Source of the DNA: Thioclava sediminum
GTDB taxonomy: Bacteria; Pseudomonadota; Alphaproteobacteria; Rhodobacterales; Rhodobacteraceae
Assembly (NCBI RefSeq): GCF_002020355.1
Contig: NZ_MPZV01000003.1
Location: 248,001-312,000, forward strand
DNA length: 64,000 nucleotides
Reading direction: 5' to 3'
The notes below the pieces were generated by a model. The model saw nothing but the letters and a program-made list of their open reading frames with translations. It ran no database searches and was not told the origin of the DNA. How positions within the stretch are numbered: position 1 is the stretch's first letter; each line of letters starts with the position of its first letter. Both the position numbers and the translations under genes were made by a program. Of the stretch, positions 36,499 to 47,882 are shown one piece after another.

Positions 36499-38019
36499 TC
36501 ACCCGACGCTCCCCTCCAGCGAGATCGCCACAAGGCTTTGAGCTTCCATCGCGAATTCCATCGGCAGCGCCTGAAGGACTTCGCGGCAGAACCCGTTCAC
36601 GACAAGCGCCACGGCCTCTTCCTCGTCCATCCCGCGGGCGCGGCAATAGAACAGCTGGTCGTCATCGACCTTCGAGGTGGTGGCCTCGTGCTCGACCCGG
36701 CTCGAGTTGTTCTTCACCTCGATATAGGGAACCGTGTGCGCGCCGCATTTGTCGCCGATCAGCAGCGAGTCGCATTGCGTGTAGTTGCGCGAGTCGGTCG
36801 CTTTCGGGTGCATCGAGACGAGACCGCGATAGGTGTTCTGCGCCTGACCGGCCGAGATCCCCTTGGACACGATCCGCGAACGGGTGTCCTTGCCCAGATG
36901 GATCATCTTGGTGCCGGTATCGGCCTGCTGCCAGTTGTTCGCGATGGCGATCGAGTAGAACTCGCCCTGGCTCTCGTTGCCGCGCAGGATGCAGGACGGG
37001 TATTTCCACGTGATCGCGGAGCCGGTCTCGACCTGCGTCCACATCACCTTGGCGCGGTCGCCGCGGCAATCGGCGCGCTTGGTGACGAAGTTGTAGATGC
37101 CGCCCTTGCCGTCTTCATCGCCCGGGAACCAGTTCTGCACCGTGGAATATTTCACCTCGGCATCTTCCTCGACGATGATCTCGACCACGGCCGCGTGCAG
37201 CTGCGCGGTGTCGCGCTTGGGCGCGGTGCAGCCTTCGAGATAGGACACGTAAGAGCCCTTGTCGGCGATGATCAGGGTGCGCTCGAACTGCCCGGTATTC
37301 TCCGCGTTGATGCGGAAATAGGTCGACAGTTCCATCGGGCAGCGCACGCCCGGCGGCACGTAGACGAAGGAGCCGTCCGAGAACACGGCCGAGTTCAGCG
37401 CTGCGTAGAAGTTATCCGCCTGCGGCACGACCGAGCCGAGATATTTCTTAACCAGCTCCGGGTGTTCCTGGATCGCTTCCGAGATCGAGCAGAAGATCAC
37501 GCCCGCCTCGGCCAGCTTGTCCTTGAAGGTGGTGCCGACGGAAACGGAGTCGAACACCGCGTCGACCGCGATCTGGCGATCGTCGAGGTTGATGTCTTCC
37601 GCACCTTCGACGCCCGCGAGGATCATCTGTTCCTTCAGCGGAATGCCGAGCTTTTCATAGGTCGCGAGCAGCTTGGGATCGACCTCGTCGAGCGACTTGG
37701 GCTTCTCGACCATGCTTTTCGGGCGCGCGTAGTAATACTGGTCCTGAAAATCGATTTCCGGAACCTTCAGCAGCGCCCAGTTCGGCTTGGGCATATCTTC
37801 CCAGCGCGAGAACGCCTGCAGACGCCATTCCGTCATCCACTCGGGCTCTTTGTTCTTATCCGAGATGAGGCGGACGATATCCGTGTTCACGCCTTTGGGC
37901 GCGTATTCCATCTCGATATCGGTGTCCCAGCCGTATTTGTAGGTGCCCATATTCTGGACGGTCTCGACCGTCTCGCGATCGACGCCTTCACGTACTTCCA
38001 CCTGATCAACGCCCGCCAT
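36499..38019 (-). CDS. sufB: Fe-S cluster assembly protein SufB
   Basis: 506 residues. Family motifs include [12 protein letters not shown]-type N-terminus, [26 protein letters not shown] (part shown), and [10 protein letters not shown]. SufB is the scaffold on which the Fe-S cluster forms. Start set at the ATG opening MAGVDQ with GGGAGAG before it; an ATG five codons upstream would extend it. It starts 18 bp after the IscS-like gene. Confidence 0.96.
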   Translation of the reverse strand: MAGVDQVEVREGVDRETVETVQNMGTYKYGWDTDIEMEYAPKGVNTDIVRLISDKNKEPEWMTEWRLQAFSRWEDMPKPNWALLKVPEIDFQDQYYYARPKSMVEKPKSLDEVDPKLLATYEKLGIPLKEQMILAGVEGAEDINLDDRQIAVDAVFDSVSVGTTFKDKLAEAGVIFCSISEAIQEHPELVKKYLGSVVPQADNFYAALNSAVFSDGSFVYVPPGVRCPMELSTYFRINAENTGQFERTLIIADKGSYVSYLEGCTAPKRDTAQLHAAVVEIIVEEDAEVKYSTVQNWFPGDEDGKGGIYNFVTKRADCRGDRAKVMWTQVETGSAITWKYPSCILRGNESQGEFYSIAIANNWQQADTGTKMIHLGKDTRSRIVSKGISAGQAQNTYRGLVSMHPKATDSRNYTQCDSLLIGDKCGAHTVPYIEVKNNSSRVEHEATTSKVDDDQLFYCRARGMDEEEAVALVVNGFCREVLQALPMEFAMEAQSLVAISLEGSVG

Positions 38020-38037
38020 ATCCGGCTCTCCCATCTC

Positions 38038-39081
38038 TTACCCGCGCCGTGCGCGGTGTTTCGCTTCGCATTTCAGCCAGTGTTCGGCGAAACGCATGAC
38101 ATCTTCTTCGCGGCTCTGCGGCCCCAGCGAGACCCGCAAGGCCGATCCCGCCTCGGTTTCCGAAAAGCCCATCGCGACCAGCGCAGCAGAGCTTTTGACC
38201 TTCCCGCTCGAACAGGCGGAGCCTGCGGAAACCGCGAACCCGCCCAGGTCCATCTGCATCACCTGCGTCTCGCCCTTCCAACCGGGCGTGATAAAGCAGG
38301 AGGTGTTCGGAAGCCTGTGCGATTCATTCCCGACAAAAATAGTCTCGCTTGCCCGATCCGCAATGGCGTTTTCTAGAATGTTTCTAAGTTTTTCGATCTC
38401 GCGCCAGATTCCGCCCTCAAGATCACGCGAGGCGGCTTCGGCTGCCGCACCGAAGCCCGCAATGCCGATCAGGTTCTCCGTGCCGGCCCGCCGACCCATC
38501 TCCTGACCGCCACCTTTGAGCTGCGCCGCGATATCCGTTCCGCGCTTGACGATCAGCGCGCCCACGCCCTTCGGCCCGCCCAGCTTATGCGCCGAGACGA
38601 TGCCGCAGGTGGTGCCGAGCCAGTTGAACGCAAACGGGATCTTGCCGAAGCCTTGGGTGAGATCGCTCAGATACAGCCCCTCGGGCAGTTCCTGCACCAC
38701 GCCGGTCTCGGAATTGGCCAGCTGCAGGGCCGAGTTTGCCGGATCGGTGACGGTGATCCGCCCTGCCCGATCCACAGGCAGATCCTCGATGCACCAGCTG
38801 CGGATCGCATCATGCTCGACGCCCGCGCAATGCACCTCGCGCCCCGCCAGCGCCAGCGCCGCCGCCTCGGTCGCGCCGGAGGTGAAGATCACATCCTGCC
38901 CCTCGGCCCCCAAAGCCGCCGCGATCTGAGCGCGCGCGCGCTCCATAAGCGCTTTCGCCGCGCGCCCTTCGGAATGGACCGAGGACGGGTTGCCCACCAC
39001 ATCCATCGCTTCGATCATCGCCTGACGGGCTTCTGCCCTCAGCGGCGTTGTCGCGTTCCAATCGAGATAGCTGCGCGCCAT
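38038..39081 (-). CDS. IscS/NifS-like cysteine desulfurase
   Basis: 347 residues, group I desulfurase layout: PLP lysine in VSAHKLGGP and the flexible-loop Cys290 in SAGSACSSGK. It is a second desulfurase in the same cluster as SufS. Start set at the ATG opening MARSYLDWN; the upstream frame extension has no family character. Probably feeds sulfur to Suf or to tRNA thiolation. Confidence 0.9.
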   Translation of the reverse strand: MARSYLDWNATTPLRAEARQAMIEAMDVVGNPSSVHSEGRAAKALMERARAQIAAALGAEGQDVIFTSGATEAAALALAGREVHCAGVEHDAIRSWCIEDLPVDRAGRITVTDPANSALQLANSETGVVQELPEGLYLSDLTQGFGKIPFAFNWLGTTCGIVSAHKLGGPKGVGALIVKRGTDIAAQLKGGGQEMGRRAGTENLIGIAGFGAAAEAASRDLEGGIWREIEKLRNILENAIADRASETIFVGNESHRLPNTSCFITPGWKGETQVMQMDLGGFAVSAGSACSSGKVKSSAALVAMGFSETEAGSALRVSLGPQSREEDVMRFAEHWLKCEAKHRARRG

Positions 39082-39163
39082 GATACGCTCCGCTTGGTTA
39101 AATGTCGGATACCTGCGGCGGGGATAGGGCAGCCGCGCCCCAGAAGAAAGGGCGTGCCTTCGA

Positions 39164-39186
39164 CTTGGCAAAAATATCCCCCGCGG
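39164..39186. repeat. Dispersed intergenic repeat, copy 3 (core only)
   Basis: CTTGGCAAAAATATCCCCCG in the iscR-desulfurase gap, followed by a GCGGAGCGTCCGC-like stem. Same orientation as the other three copies. Confidence 0.55.
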
Positions 39187-39224
39187 AGCGTCCGCGAGAA
39201 GCCATCACGCCCCGGCGGTCGGAG

Positions 39225-39683
39225 TTACTCGTCGACGACCGAAAACAGGCTCGGCACCGCCGGACAGGGTTTCATGCGGTTCTTCACCACATCATCCAGC
39301 GTCGTCTGGTGCAGGAAGACGAAGACCTGCGCCGACAGGCTCTCCCACAACCGGTTCGCCATCGACTGCGCCCGCGAGCCCGAAATCGCCCCTGACGCGC
39401 CAGCGCCGACATGCATCGCCGAGACGGTCTCATCCACGGCCTCGAAAATCTCCGAGATGCGAATTTCCGACGGGCAGCGCGCGAGACGGTAACCGCCACC
39501 CGGGCCGCGCACCGAATTCACCAGCCCCGCCCGGCGCAGCCGCACGAAGAGCTGTTCCAGATAGGGCAGCGAGATATCCTGACGCTCGGACAGCGCCGCC
39601 AGAGAGGTCCGGCTGCCTTCGCCCGCCAGCGCCAGATCGACCAGCGCGACCATCGCGTAACGGCCTTTCGTCGACAGTTTCAT
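39225..39683 (-). CDS. iscR: Rrf2-family regulator IscR
   Basis: 152 residues. Winged-helix DNA-binding domain (MKLSTKGRYAMVALVDLA, then PYLEQLFVRLRRAGLV) is intact. The loop that holds three cysteine ligands in Escherichia coli IscR (near residues 91-107) has none; only Cys70 and Cys140 exist. Rhodobacter sphaeroides IscR is likewise reported as an unusual Fe-S-binding form. It heads the suf cluster and is likely its iron/Fe-S-responsive repressor. Start set at the ATG at 39683 with GAGG before it. Confidence 0.9.
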   Translation of the reverse strand: MKLSTKGRYAMVALVDLALAGEGSRTSLAALSERQDISLPYLEQLFVRLRRAGLVNSVRGPGGGYRLARCPSEIRISEIFEAVDETVSAMHVGAGASGAISGSRAQSMANRLWESLSAQVFVFLHQTTLDDVVKNRMKPCPAVPSLFSVVDE

Positions 39684-39764
39684 GCACCCTCCTCGGCCCG
39701 AGACCCATCCGAACCCGTATTTAGCCGAAAATCGGCCCGAAAACACCGCCCGCGCAGGAGTGAA

Positions 39765-39782
39765 TCATTGCTAAAGCATTGA
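39765..39782. promoter_or_regulatory. TCATTGC-N4-GCATTGA imperfect palindrome upstream of iscR
   Basis: Two 7-bp arms with one mismatch around TAAA, 82 bp before iscR in the 255-base spacer shared with the divergent hydrolase gene. Position suits an IscR or iron-responsive operator; the sequence was not matched to a defined consensus. Confidence 0.35.
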
Positions 39783-39938
39783 CGCAAGCGCGAGGGCCGA
39801 TTACCTCCACCAATGCCCGATCTCCCGGCATGGCGCCGGGGGAGGCTTTCTCCTAGGCCAGCCGCGCCGACCCGTCAAGAAAGGCAGGAGCGCAGGCGCC
39901 CAAGGAACCCAGAGCTGGCGCAATAAAAACGAGAGACG

Positions 39939-40616
39939 ATGCCCGAAGTCATTTTTCCCGGTCCCGAAGGTCGCCTCGAGGGGCGCTACCACCCGCAGCC
40001 CGCACCCGACGCGCCGATCGCGATCATTCTGCACCCCGACCCGCAATTCGGCGGCACGATGAACAACCGCGTCGTCTACAACCTGCATTACGCCTTCTTC
40101 AAAATGGGCTTCACCGTTCTGCGCTTCAACTTCCGGGGCGTGGGCCGCAGCCAAGGCGAATACGATCAGGGCGTGGGCGAATTGTCCGATGCCGCCTCGG
40201 CGCTGGACTACCTGCAGACGATGAACCCCAACTCGAAGCATTGCTGGGTCGCGGGCCATTCCTTCGGCGCGTGGATCGGCATGCAGCTTCTGATGCGCCG
40301 TCCCGAGATCACCGGCTTCATCTCCGTTGCCCCGCCCGGCCCCTCGTCGCCCGGCCCTGGCAATTACGACTATTCCTTCCTCGCGCCCTGCCCGTCCTCG
40401 GGTCTGATCATCAACGGCACGAACGACCGGATTGCGCAGCCCAAGGAAACCGAGCAACTGGTCTCCAAGCTGCAGGAGCAAAAGGGCATCACGATCACCC
40501 ATGAGGTCATCGAAGGCGCGGACCACTTCTTCAAGAACGAAGAAGCCCATATGCAACCGATGATCGACACGGTTCAGACCTATGTCCGCCGCCGCCTGAC
40601 GGAGGGCACGCGCTAA
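39939..40616 (+). CDS. Alpha/beta hydrolase
   Basis: 225 residues. The nucleophile elbow is GHSFG; the fold continues with a late Asp (NGTNDRI) and His (GADHFF). The group resembles small proteobacterial alpha/beta hydrolases with HPDPQFGGTM near the N-terminus, typical of the COG2945 family. No signal peptide. First gene of a four-gene run with TAATG, ATGA and ATGA overlaps. Confidence 0.88.
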   Translation: MPEVIFPGPEGRLEGRYHPQPAPDAPIAIILHPDPQFGGTMNNRVVYNLHYAFFKMGFTVLRFNFRGVGRSQGEYDQGVGELSDAASALDYLQTMNPNSKHCWVAGHSFGAWIGMQLLMRRPEITGFISVAPPGPSSPGPGNYDYSFLAPCPSSGLIINGTNDRIAQPKETEQLVSKLQEQKGITITHEVIEGADHFFKNEEAHMQPMIDTVQTYVRRRLTEGTR

Positions 40617-40879
40617 TGGCGCTGATCGACGAACTTGCTGAAAAGCTCGCCACCGACACGATGGAGGCGATGCGCAAATACGACGACGAACGCCTCTTCA
40701 TGGAGGTGAGCAACTATATCGGCACGTCGTCGCCCTCGCTGCAGGAGGCCTATATCACGGCCTGTCGCCTGCATATGGCCGAGCAACGTGGCCGCGAATT
40801 CTTCGAGCGCAAGCTGGTGGAATTGGAAAAGCGGGCGCAGGCTGCGGCGAAGACACCGGATTCCGGGACCGGGTCATGA
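40616..40879 (+). CDS. Conserved hypothetical protein (87 residues)
   Basis: A soluble, helical, charged protein (LMEVSNYIGTSSPS then a coiled-coil-prone ERKLVELEKRAQ). It overlaps the hydrolase stop as TAATG, so it is translated with it. Not recognised beyond likely Rhodobacterales distribution. Confidence 0.75.
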   Translation: MALIDELAEKLATDTMEAMRKYDDERLFMEVSNYIGTSSPSLQEAYITACRLHMAEQRGREFFERKLVELEKRAQAAAKTPDSGTGS

Positions 40880-41313
40880 GCCTGGGGGCCGCGCGCGTCG
40901 TTTTCGCGGCAGCCCTCTCCCTCGCCCTGTCGCTGATCATCGCGACAGCCTTTCATGCAAGCCACATGATTTGCGACGGAGAGTGGGACGGCGCGTCGTC
41001 GCGCGGCGCGGCGCTGGTCATGGGCCTCGGCGAACTCCTCGCGAACCCGATGCATCTGATCCTCGTTGTGGCTCCGCTCTGGCTGGGCTGGACCGGGTTG
41101 TTGCTCGCGGCCGCGAACCGCGCGATCCCGCCGGTTCTGGGGATGGGCATCGTCGTCTTCTCGATCCTCGCCACGGTTCTGTTCTACGCCTTCGCGGCGC
41201 CGAACCTCGACTGTTCCGGCTATACCGACCGCGCGATGAGCTGGCGCGCTGGCGGTCTTTTCGCCTTCGTGGCGCTGCTTTTGCTTCTGCCCCGGCTCTG
41301 GAGACGTACATGA
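40876..41313 (+). CDS. Hypothetical membrane protein (145 residues)
   Basis: Four predicted membrane segments. One Cys after the first helix (HMICDGEW) and one before the last (LDCSGY) could form a periplasmic disulfide. Starts inside an ATGA overlap and ends in one. No family recognised. Confidence 0.7.
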   Translation: MSLGAARVVFAAALSLALSLIIATAFHASHMICDGEWDGASSRGAALVMGLGELLANPMHLILVVAPLWLGWTGLLLAAANRAIPPVLGMGIVVFSILATVLFYAFAAPNLDCSGYTDRAMSWRAGGLFAFVALLLLLPRLWRRT

Positions 41314-41900
41314 CCCGGCTCGATCAGCAATTCACCTTCCTGGCCGAAGCCGAGAAACTGAAATCGGTGACCCGTGCGACGCCGATCCACGACGCCTCGC
41401 GCCCCGAAAACTCGGGCGAGCATAGCTGGTCTCTCGCGCTCTATGCGCTGACACTGGCCGAGCAGGCGCCCGAAGGCGTCTCGATCGACCGGGTGATCCG
41501 CATGCTTCTGCTGCACGATCTGGTCGAGATCGACGTGGGCGATGTGCCGATCCATTCCAAGGGCGGCACGGCTCATGGCGCGGAAGACATCCTGAAAGCA
41601 GAAGCCGCCGCCGCCGAACGTATCTTCGGGTTGTTGCCCGGGGATCAGGGAGCGCAGATGCTGGCGCTCTGGCAGGAATTCGAGGCCAACGAGACCCCCG
41701 ACGCGATCTTCGCGAAATCGCTCGACCGGGTGCAGCCTGTGCTGCTCAACCACCAGTCGGGCGGTGGCTCGTGGATCGATTACGATGTCAGCTTCACCCA
41801 ACTCGAAGAGCGCATCGGCACCAAGATCGCCCGCGGCGCGCCTGCGGTGTGGGACTGGGTACGGGATCGGGTCGAAGGCTGGTTCGCCGCGCGCAGCTAA
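41310..41900 (+). CDS. HD-domain phosphohydrolase
   Basis: 196 residues. HD motif residues: NSGEHSWS (first His), LLLHDLVEIDVGD (His-Asp pair), and a later Asp in KSLDRVQP. The layout matches YfbR-like 5'-nucleotidases and related HD hydrolases. Start set at the ATG of the ATGA overlap with the preceding gene; the longer open frame upstream is a shadow. Last gene of the four-gene operon. Confidence 0.88.
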   Translation: MTRLDQQFTFLAEAEKLKSVTRATPIHDASRPENSGEHSWSLALYALTLAEQAPEGVSIDRVIRMLLLHDLVEIDVGDVPIHSKGGTAHGAEDILKAEAAAAERIFGLLPGDQGAQMLALWQEFEANETPDAIFAKSLDRVQPVLLNHQSGGGSWIDYDVSFTQLEERIGTKIARGAPAVWDWVRDRVEGWFAARS

Positions 41901-42046
41901 GCCACACTCGGCCCTCGCCCCCTATTCCGAGGCGTTCCTCCGGGATTTCGTGGAACCTTCGTATACAATCGCATACCGTCTAGCCAAGCGCATCTGAATC
42001 GGGTAAGAGGCAGCAAACCGAGGCTTCAACCGAAGAGGGCTGTGCC

Positions 42047-44251
<2,205 letters not shown>

Positions 44252-44267
44252 GAGCACTGAGACAGAA

Positions 44268-44292
44268 GGGGCGGCGCGGGCCGCCCCTTTCG
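44268..44292 (+). terminator. Intrinsic terminator between the two isocitrate dehydrogenase genes
   Basis: GGGGCGGC (44268-44275) pairs with GCCGCCCC (44280-44287) and TTT follows. Confidence 0.75.
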
Positions 44293-44342
44293 ATTCCCGG
44301 CCTCCCCGGAACACAAACCCGTGAATTTTGGAAGGAACGCGC

Positions 44343-45557
44343 ATGACCAAGATCAAGGTAGACAACCCCGTCGTCGAACTCGACGGCGACGAGATGACCC
44401 GCATCATCTGGGACTTCATCAAGCAGAAGCTGATCCTGCCCTATCTCGATATCGACCTGAAATATTACGACCTCGGCATCGAGAGCCGCGACGCGACCGA
44501 CGACCAGATCACCGTCGACGCGGCCGAGGCGATCAAGCAATACGGCGTCGGCGTCAAATGCGCGACGATCACCCCCGACGAGGCGCGGATGGAGGAATTC
44601 AACCTCAAGCGCATGTATCGCTCGCCCAACGGCACGATCCGCAACATCCTCGGCGGCGTCATCTTCCGCGAGCCGATCATCTGCAAGAACGTCCCGCGCC
44701 TCGTTCCGGGCTGGACCAAGCCGATCGTCGTGGGCCGTCACGCCTATGGCGACCAGTACAAGGCCACCGATTTCCGCTTCCCCGGCAAGGGCACGATCAC
44801 GCTGAAATTCGTGGGCGACGACGGTGAGGTGATCGAGAAGGAAGTGTTCAAGGCCCCCGACGCAGGCGTCGTGATGGGCATGTACAACCTCGACAAGTCG
44901 ATCATCGACTTCGCGCGGGCCTCGCTGAACTACGGCCTGCTGAAGGGCTGGCCGGTGTATCTCTCGACCAAGAACACGATCCTCAAAGCCTATGACGGGC
45001 GCTTCAAGGATCTGTTCCAGCAGGTCTTCGAGGAAGAATTCGCCGAGAAGTTCAAGGACGCGGGCATCTGGTACGAGCACCGCCTGATCGACGACATGGT
45101 GGCGAGCTCGCTGAAATGGTCGGGCGGCTATGTCTGGGCCTGCAAGAACTACGACGGCGACGTGCAGTCGGATACGGTCGCGCAGGGCTTCGGCTCGCTG
45201 GGCCTGATGACCTCGATCCTGATGACGCCCGATGGCCAGACGGTGGAAGCCGAGGCCGCCCACGGCACGGTGACGCGTCACTACCGCCAGCATCAGCAGG
45301 GCAAGGAAACCTCGACGAACTCCATCGCCTCGATCTTCGCCTGGACCGGTGGCCTGAAGCACCGCGCCAAGCTCGATGGTAACGCGCAGCTCCAGACTTT
45401 CGCGGAAACGCTCGAGAAGGTCTGCGTGCAGGCGGTCGAAGACGGTCACATGACCAAGGACCTCGCGCTACTCGTCGGCCCCGATCAGAAATGGCTGACC
45501 ACGATGGGCTTCCTCGAGAAGATCGACGAATACCTGAACAAGTCGCTGTCGCTGTAA
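44343..45557 (+). CDS. icd: NADP-dependent isocitrate dehydrogenase, dimeric eukaryote-like type
   Basis: 404 residues of the type II class: [14 protein letters not shown] at the N-terminus, the substrate loop [12 protein letters not shown], and the NADP-site [14 protein letters not shown]. This is the usual tricarboxylic-acid-cycle enzyme in alphaproteobacteria. Start set at the ATG at 44343 with GGAAGGA before it; a TTG five codons upstream lies in that ribosome site. Followed by a near-perfect terminator. Confidence 0.96.
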   Translation: MTKIKVDNPVVELDGDEMTRIIWDFIKQKLILPYLDIDLKYYDLGIESRDATDDQITVDAAEAIKQYGVGVKCATITPDEARMEEFNLKRMYRSPNGTIRNILGGVIFREPIICKNVPRLVPGWTKPIVVGRHAYGDQYKATDFRFPGKGTITLKFVGDDGEVIEKEVFKAPDAGVVMGMYNLDKSIIDFARASLNYGLLKGWPVYLSTKNTILKAYDGRFKDLFQQVFEEEFAEKFKDAGIWYEHRLIDDMVASSLKWSGGYVWACKNYDGDVQSDTVAQGFGSLGLMTSILMTPDGQTVEAEAAHGTVTRHYRQHQQGKETSTNSIASIFAWTGGLKHRAKLDGNAQLQTFAETLEKVCVQAVEDGHMTKDLALLVGPDQKWLTTMGFLEKIDEYLNKSLSL

Positions 45558-45578
45558 AGCGCGCGAAACGGGTTGAGG

Positions 45579-45603
45579 AAGGCGGGGATCTCCCCGCCTT
45601 TTT
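45579..45603 (+). terminator. Intrinsic terminator of icd
   Basis: AAGGCGGGGA (45579-45588) pairs with TCCCCGCCTT (45591-45600) and TTTTT follows. Confidence 0.92.
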
Positions 45604-45799
45604 CATTTGGCGAGGCGGTTGGCTCCTGACTGGTACGGGGCGACCAGCCCCGGGCCGCGCCCGACCTCCCCCTAGGGAGGGCGCATTTGGACCGTCATCG
45701 CAGGCACAACCGGCATTCGAGCTTGCGAGATAAAACGCCAAACCACGAACGAGGCACAGCGCCCACCCGAGGTTGGGCGCGTCCCTCATCTCCTTGGAT

Positions 45800-45829
45800 G
45801 GGCCGGGCGCATCAAACGCCCGGCCCTTT
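45800..45829. terminator. Hairpin at the 3' end of the small minus-strand gene
   Basis: GGGCCGGGCG (45800-45809) pairs perfectly with CGCCCGGCCC (45817-45826). A short U-run (TTT) occurs on the + strand; none on the minus. The rest of the 275-base icd-side gap shows no gene. Confidence 0.5.
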
Positions 45830-45832
45830 CGC

Positions 45833-46054
45833 TTACCGCATCATGCTCCACGGCTCTGGCGGAGGTTCGGCGGGCCCGAGCCCGATATCTCTGCGCAAGT
45901 GGTCGCTGAGTTGCCCCGCATCGAGCGGGCGTGGCTTGCCGCCACGCGCGATCAGCGCAAACAGCGCCGCGCGGAGAACTTTGCCTGCGCCGAACTTGGC
46001 GATGGCGGCTTCGATGGTGAACGCGTCGCTCGGACGCTCGAGAGTCTGGATCAT
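45833..46054 (-). CDS. Small protein with DUF1127-like tail (73 residues)
   Basis: An N-terminal helix (IQTLERPSDAFTIEAAIAKFG) is followed by an Arg-rich middle and the end LSDHLRRDIGLGP, which recalls the DUF1127 C-terminus. Such short proteins are common in Rhodobacterales and uncharacterised. ATG at 46054; another ATG lies one step upstream out of frame. A hairpin follows its stop. Confidence 0.6.
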   Translation of the reverse strand: MIQTLERPSDAFTIEAAIAKFGAGKVLRAALFALIARGGKPRPLDAGQLSDHLRRDIGLGPAEPPPEPWSMMR

Positions 46055-46227
46055 GTCATGTCCCGGCGCGGGACTCCGCCCGCAACCGGCCTTTCTTCTA
46101 CTGATGTGAAAGAAGACCCGACGGGGACCGCGAGAATGCAGCCAGGATGCGTCGCGAAAGGATCGGGACGCGGAAATCGGGTCAGTTTGCGGGAGTGGAG
46201 CCTAGGCTCCGGGGCGTATCGGGAAGG

Positions 46228-46317
46228 TCAGTCCTGGCGTCGTGCGACGCGAGTGGTGACCGAAAAGCCGATACGGGTTTCGCACTGCGATGCGAGGGCT
46301 TGGCGATATGACATCAT
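46228..46317 (-). CDS. Putative 29-residue small protein with strong ribosome site
   Basis: The minus strand reads ATGATG, 27 further codons and TGA. GAGGAGGG lies five bases before the first ATG, a strong and correctly spaced Shine-Dalgarno sequence. The peptide (MMSYRQALASQC then TRIGFSVTTRVARRQ) is basic, has one Cys and no membrane segment. It is divergent from the YitT-like gene and upstream of another small-protein gene on the same strand. Coding is inferred from the ribosome site alone. Confidence 0.4.
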   Translation of the reverse strand: MMSYRQALASQCETRIGFSVTTRVARRQD

Positions 46318-46479
46318 GGCGGCCCTCCTCTTGTCTTGGGCATTGCGAATGGCGCCAATTGGCCCGATCCAGCAAGCGGCGGCAACTCACGCGACTGTGA
46401 TCCGCAGGTATTCGAGCACCTCTGTTGCCGATGCGCCTCAGTTCTTGCGCTTGGCGTTGCCTCGTGGCATCTGAGCGCC

Positions 46480-47097
46480 ATGAGCGACACCCGTATCCAA
46501 GACCCGCACCGCCACACCCTGCCCGAGGACACCCAAGGGCTTCTCACCGGCACTTTGTTGGTGGCGCTGTCGGTGTCGCTGCTGCATGGCGCGGGGCTGT
46601 TCACCGGTCAGATCGCGGGCCTGTCGCTGGTGCTGTCTTACGTCACCGGCTGGAGCTTCGGCGCGATCTTCTTCACGCTCAACCTGCCCTTCTACTGGCT
46701 GGCCTTCCGCCGGATGGGCGCGCGGTTCACGGTGAAGACGGTGCTCTCGGTCGCACTCCTATCCGGATTTACCGAAATATTCCCGCATCTTCTGAGCTTC
46801 GCCATCCTCCACCCCGGTGCTGCCGCCGTGCTGGCAGGCGTGACCGCAGGCGCGGGCCTTCTGGCGCTGTTCCGCCACGGCGCGAGCCTTGGCGGCGTGG
46901 GGATCGTGGCGCTTTACCTGCAGGACAAGACTGGCTTCAAAGCGGGCCGCACGCAGATCCTGTTCGATTGCGGCGTGTTCCTCTTCGCGCTCTTCGTGCT
47001 GCCGCTCGACAAGGTGCTGTGGTCGCTGCTGGGCGCGATGGTTCTGAACGTGATCATCCTGATCAACCACCGCCGCGACCGCTATATCGCCACCTGA
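46480..47097 (+). CDS. YitT-family membrane protein (first copy)
   Basis: 205 residues, five to six membrane helices, ending in the paired LLGAMVLNVIILINHRRDRY. The YitT group is widespread and of unproven function. Start set at the ATG opening MSDTRIQ; the upstream open frame lacks family character. The next gene encodes a clear paralogue, sharing LSYVTG-SFG and NHRRD motifs, which points to tandem duplication. Confidence 0.82.
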   Translation: MSDTRIQDPHRHTLPEDTQGLLTGTLLVALSVSLLHGAGLFTGQIAGLSLVLSYVTGWSFGAIFFTLNLPFYWLAFRRMGARFTVKTVLSVALLSGFTEIFPHLLSFAILHPGAAAVLAGVTAGAGLLALFRHGASLGGVGIVALYLQDKTGFKAGRTQILFDCGVFLFALFVLPLDKVLWSLLGAMVLNVIILINHRRDRYIAT

Positions 47098-47198
47098 TCC
47101 GGGCGTGATCTGCGGGCAACGGGTCCGCGCACCCTGCCCCGACCCTTTCGCGCGATGCAAAGCCGACCTGCGCCCAGCGATTTGGTAGGTCAGCTATT

Positions 47199-47864
47199 AT
47201 GCCCTATTATTGGGTCATGACCACTGACGCACATATCACCGCCGACCAGATCGCAGCCAAAGAGGCAACCCGTCCGCATTACTCGAAGCTCGAGGATCTG
47301 CAGGGCCTTGTCGTGGCCGCCGCACAGGCCGCGCTGGGGATTCACCTGCTGCGCGCCGCAGGCCTCGTGACCGGGGGCACCGCAGGAGCCGCGCTGATCC
47401 TGTCCTATATCACCGGGTTCAGCTTCGGGGTCGTGTTCTTCGTGATCAACATCCCCTTCTACGCCTTCGCCTATTTCGCGCGCGGCGCAGGCTTCGCGCT
47501 GAAAAGCCTCGTGACCGTGACGCTCGTGTCGCTGATGGCCGAGGCGCTCAAACCCGTCCTGCATGTTGCCGAAATCCACCCCGCCGTGGCCGCCGTTCTG
47601 TTCGGCATCTCGGCAGGCGTAGGCCTTCTTGGCCTCTTCCGCCACAAGGGCAGCCTCGGCGGCGTCTCCATCGTCGCCGTGATCCTGCAAGACAAGTTCG
47701 GCTTCCGCGCTGGCTGGACGCAGCTGATCCACGACCTGTGCCTGTTTGTCATCGCGAGCTTCATCCTTGCGCCACCGCTGGTGCTCTACTCGCTTCTGGG
47801 CGCGCTGGTGCTGAACTTTATCGTCGCGATGAACCACCGTCGCGACTGGTATATCGCCGAGTGA
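47199..47864 (+). CDS. YitT-family membrane protein (second copy)
   Basis: 221 residues from this start, 215 from the ATG at 47217. The upstream ATG has AGGT nine bases before it and is preferred slightly. Same topology as the previous gene: LSYITGFSFG, FRHKGSLGGVSIVA, and C-terminal MNHRRDWY. Followed after 18 bp by the SMR transporter gene. Confidence 0.82.
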   Translation: MPYYWVMTTDAHITADQIAAKEATRPHYSKLEDLQGLVVAAAQAALGIHLLRAAGLVTGGTAGAALILSYITGFSFGVVFFVINIPFYAFAYFARGAGFALKSLVTVTLVSLMAEALKPVLHVAEIHPAVAAVLFGISAGVGLLGLFRHKGSLGGVSIVAVILQDKFGFRAGWTQLIHDLCLFVIASFILAPPLVLYSLLGALVLNFIVAMNHRRDWYIAE

Positions 47865-47882
47865 TCCGGCAGACTGCCGGAC

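Noticed and set aside
41944-41981. GTAT-N8-ATAC repeat before the monomeric isocitrate dehydrogenase gene
   Set aside because: Only 4-bp arms; not distinct from chance.
46202-46390. 62-codon minus-strand ORF near the 29-codon gene
   Set aside because: It has no ribosome site and lies in another frame over the better-supported small ORF.
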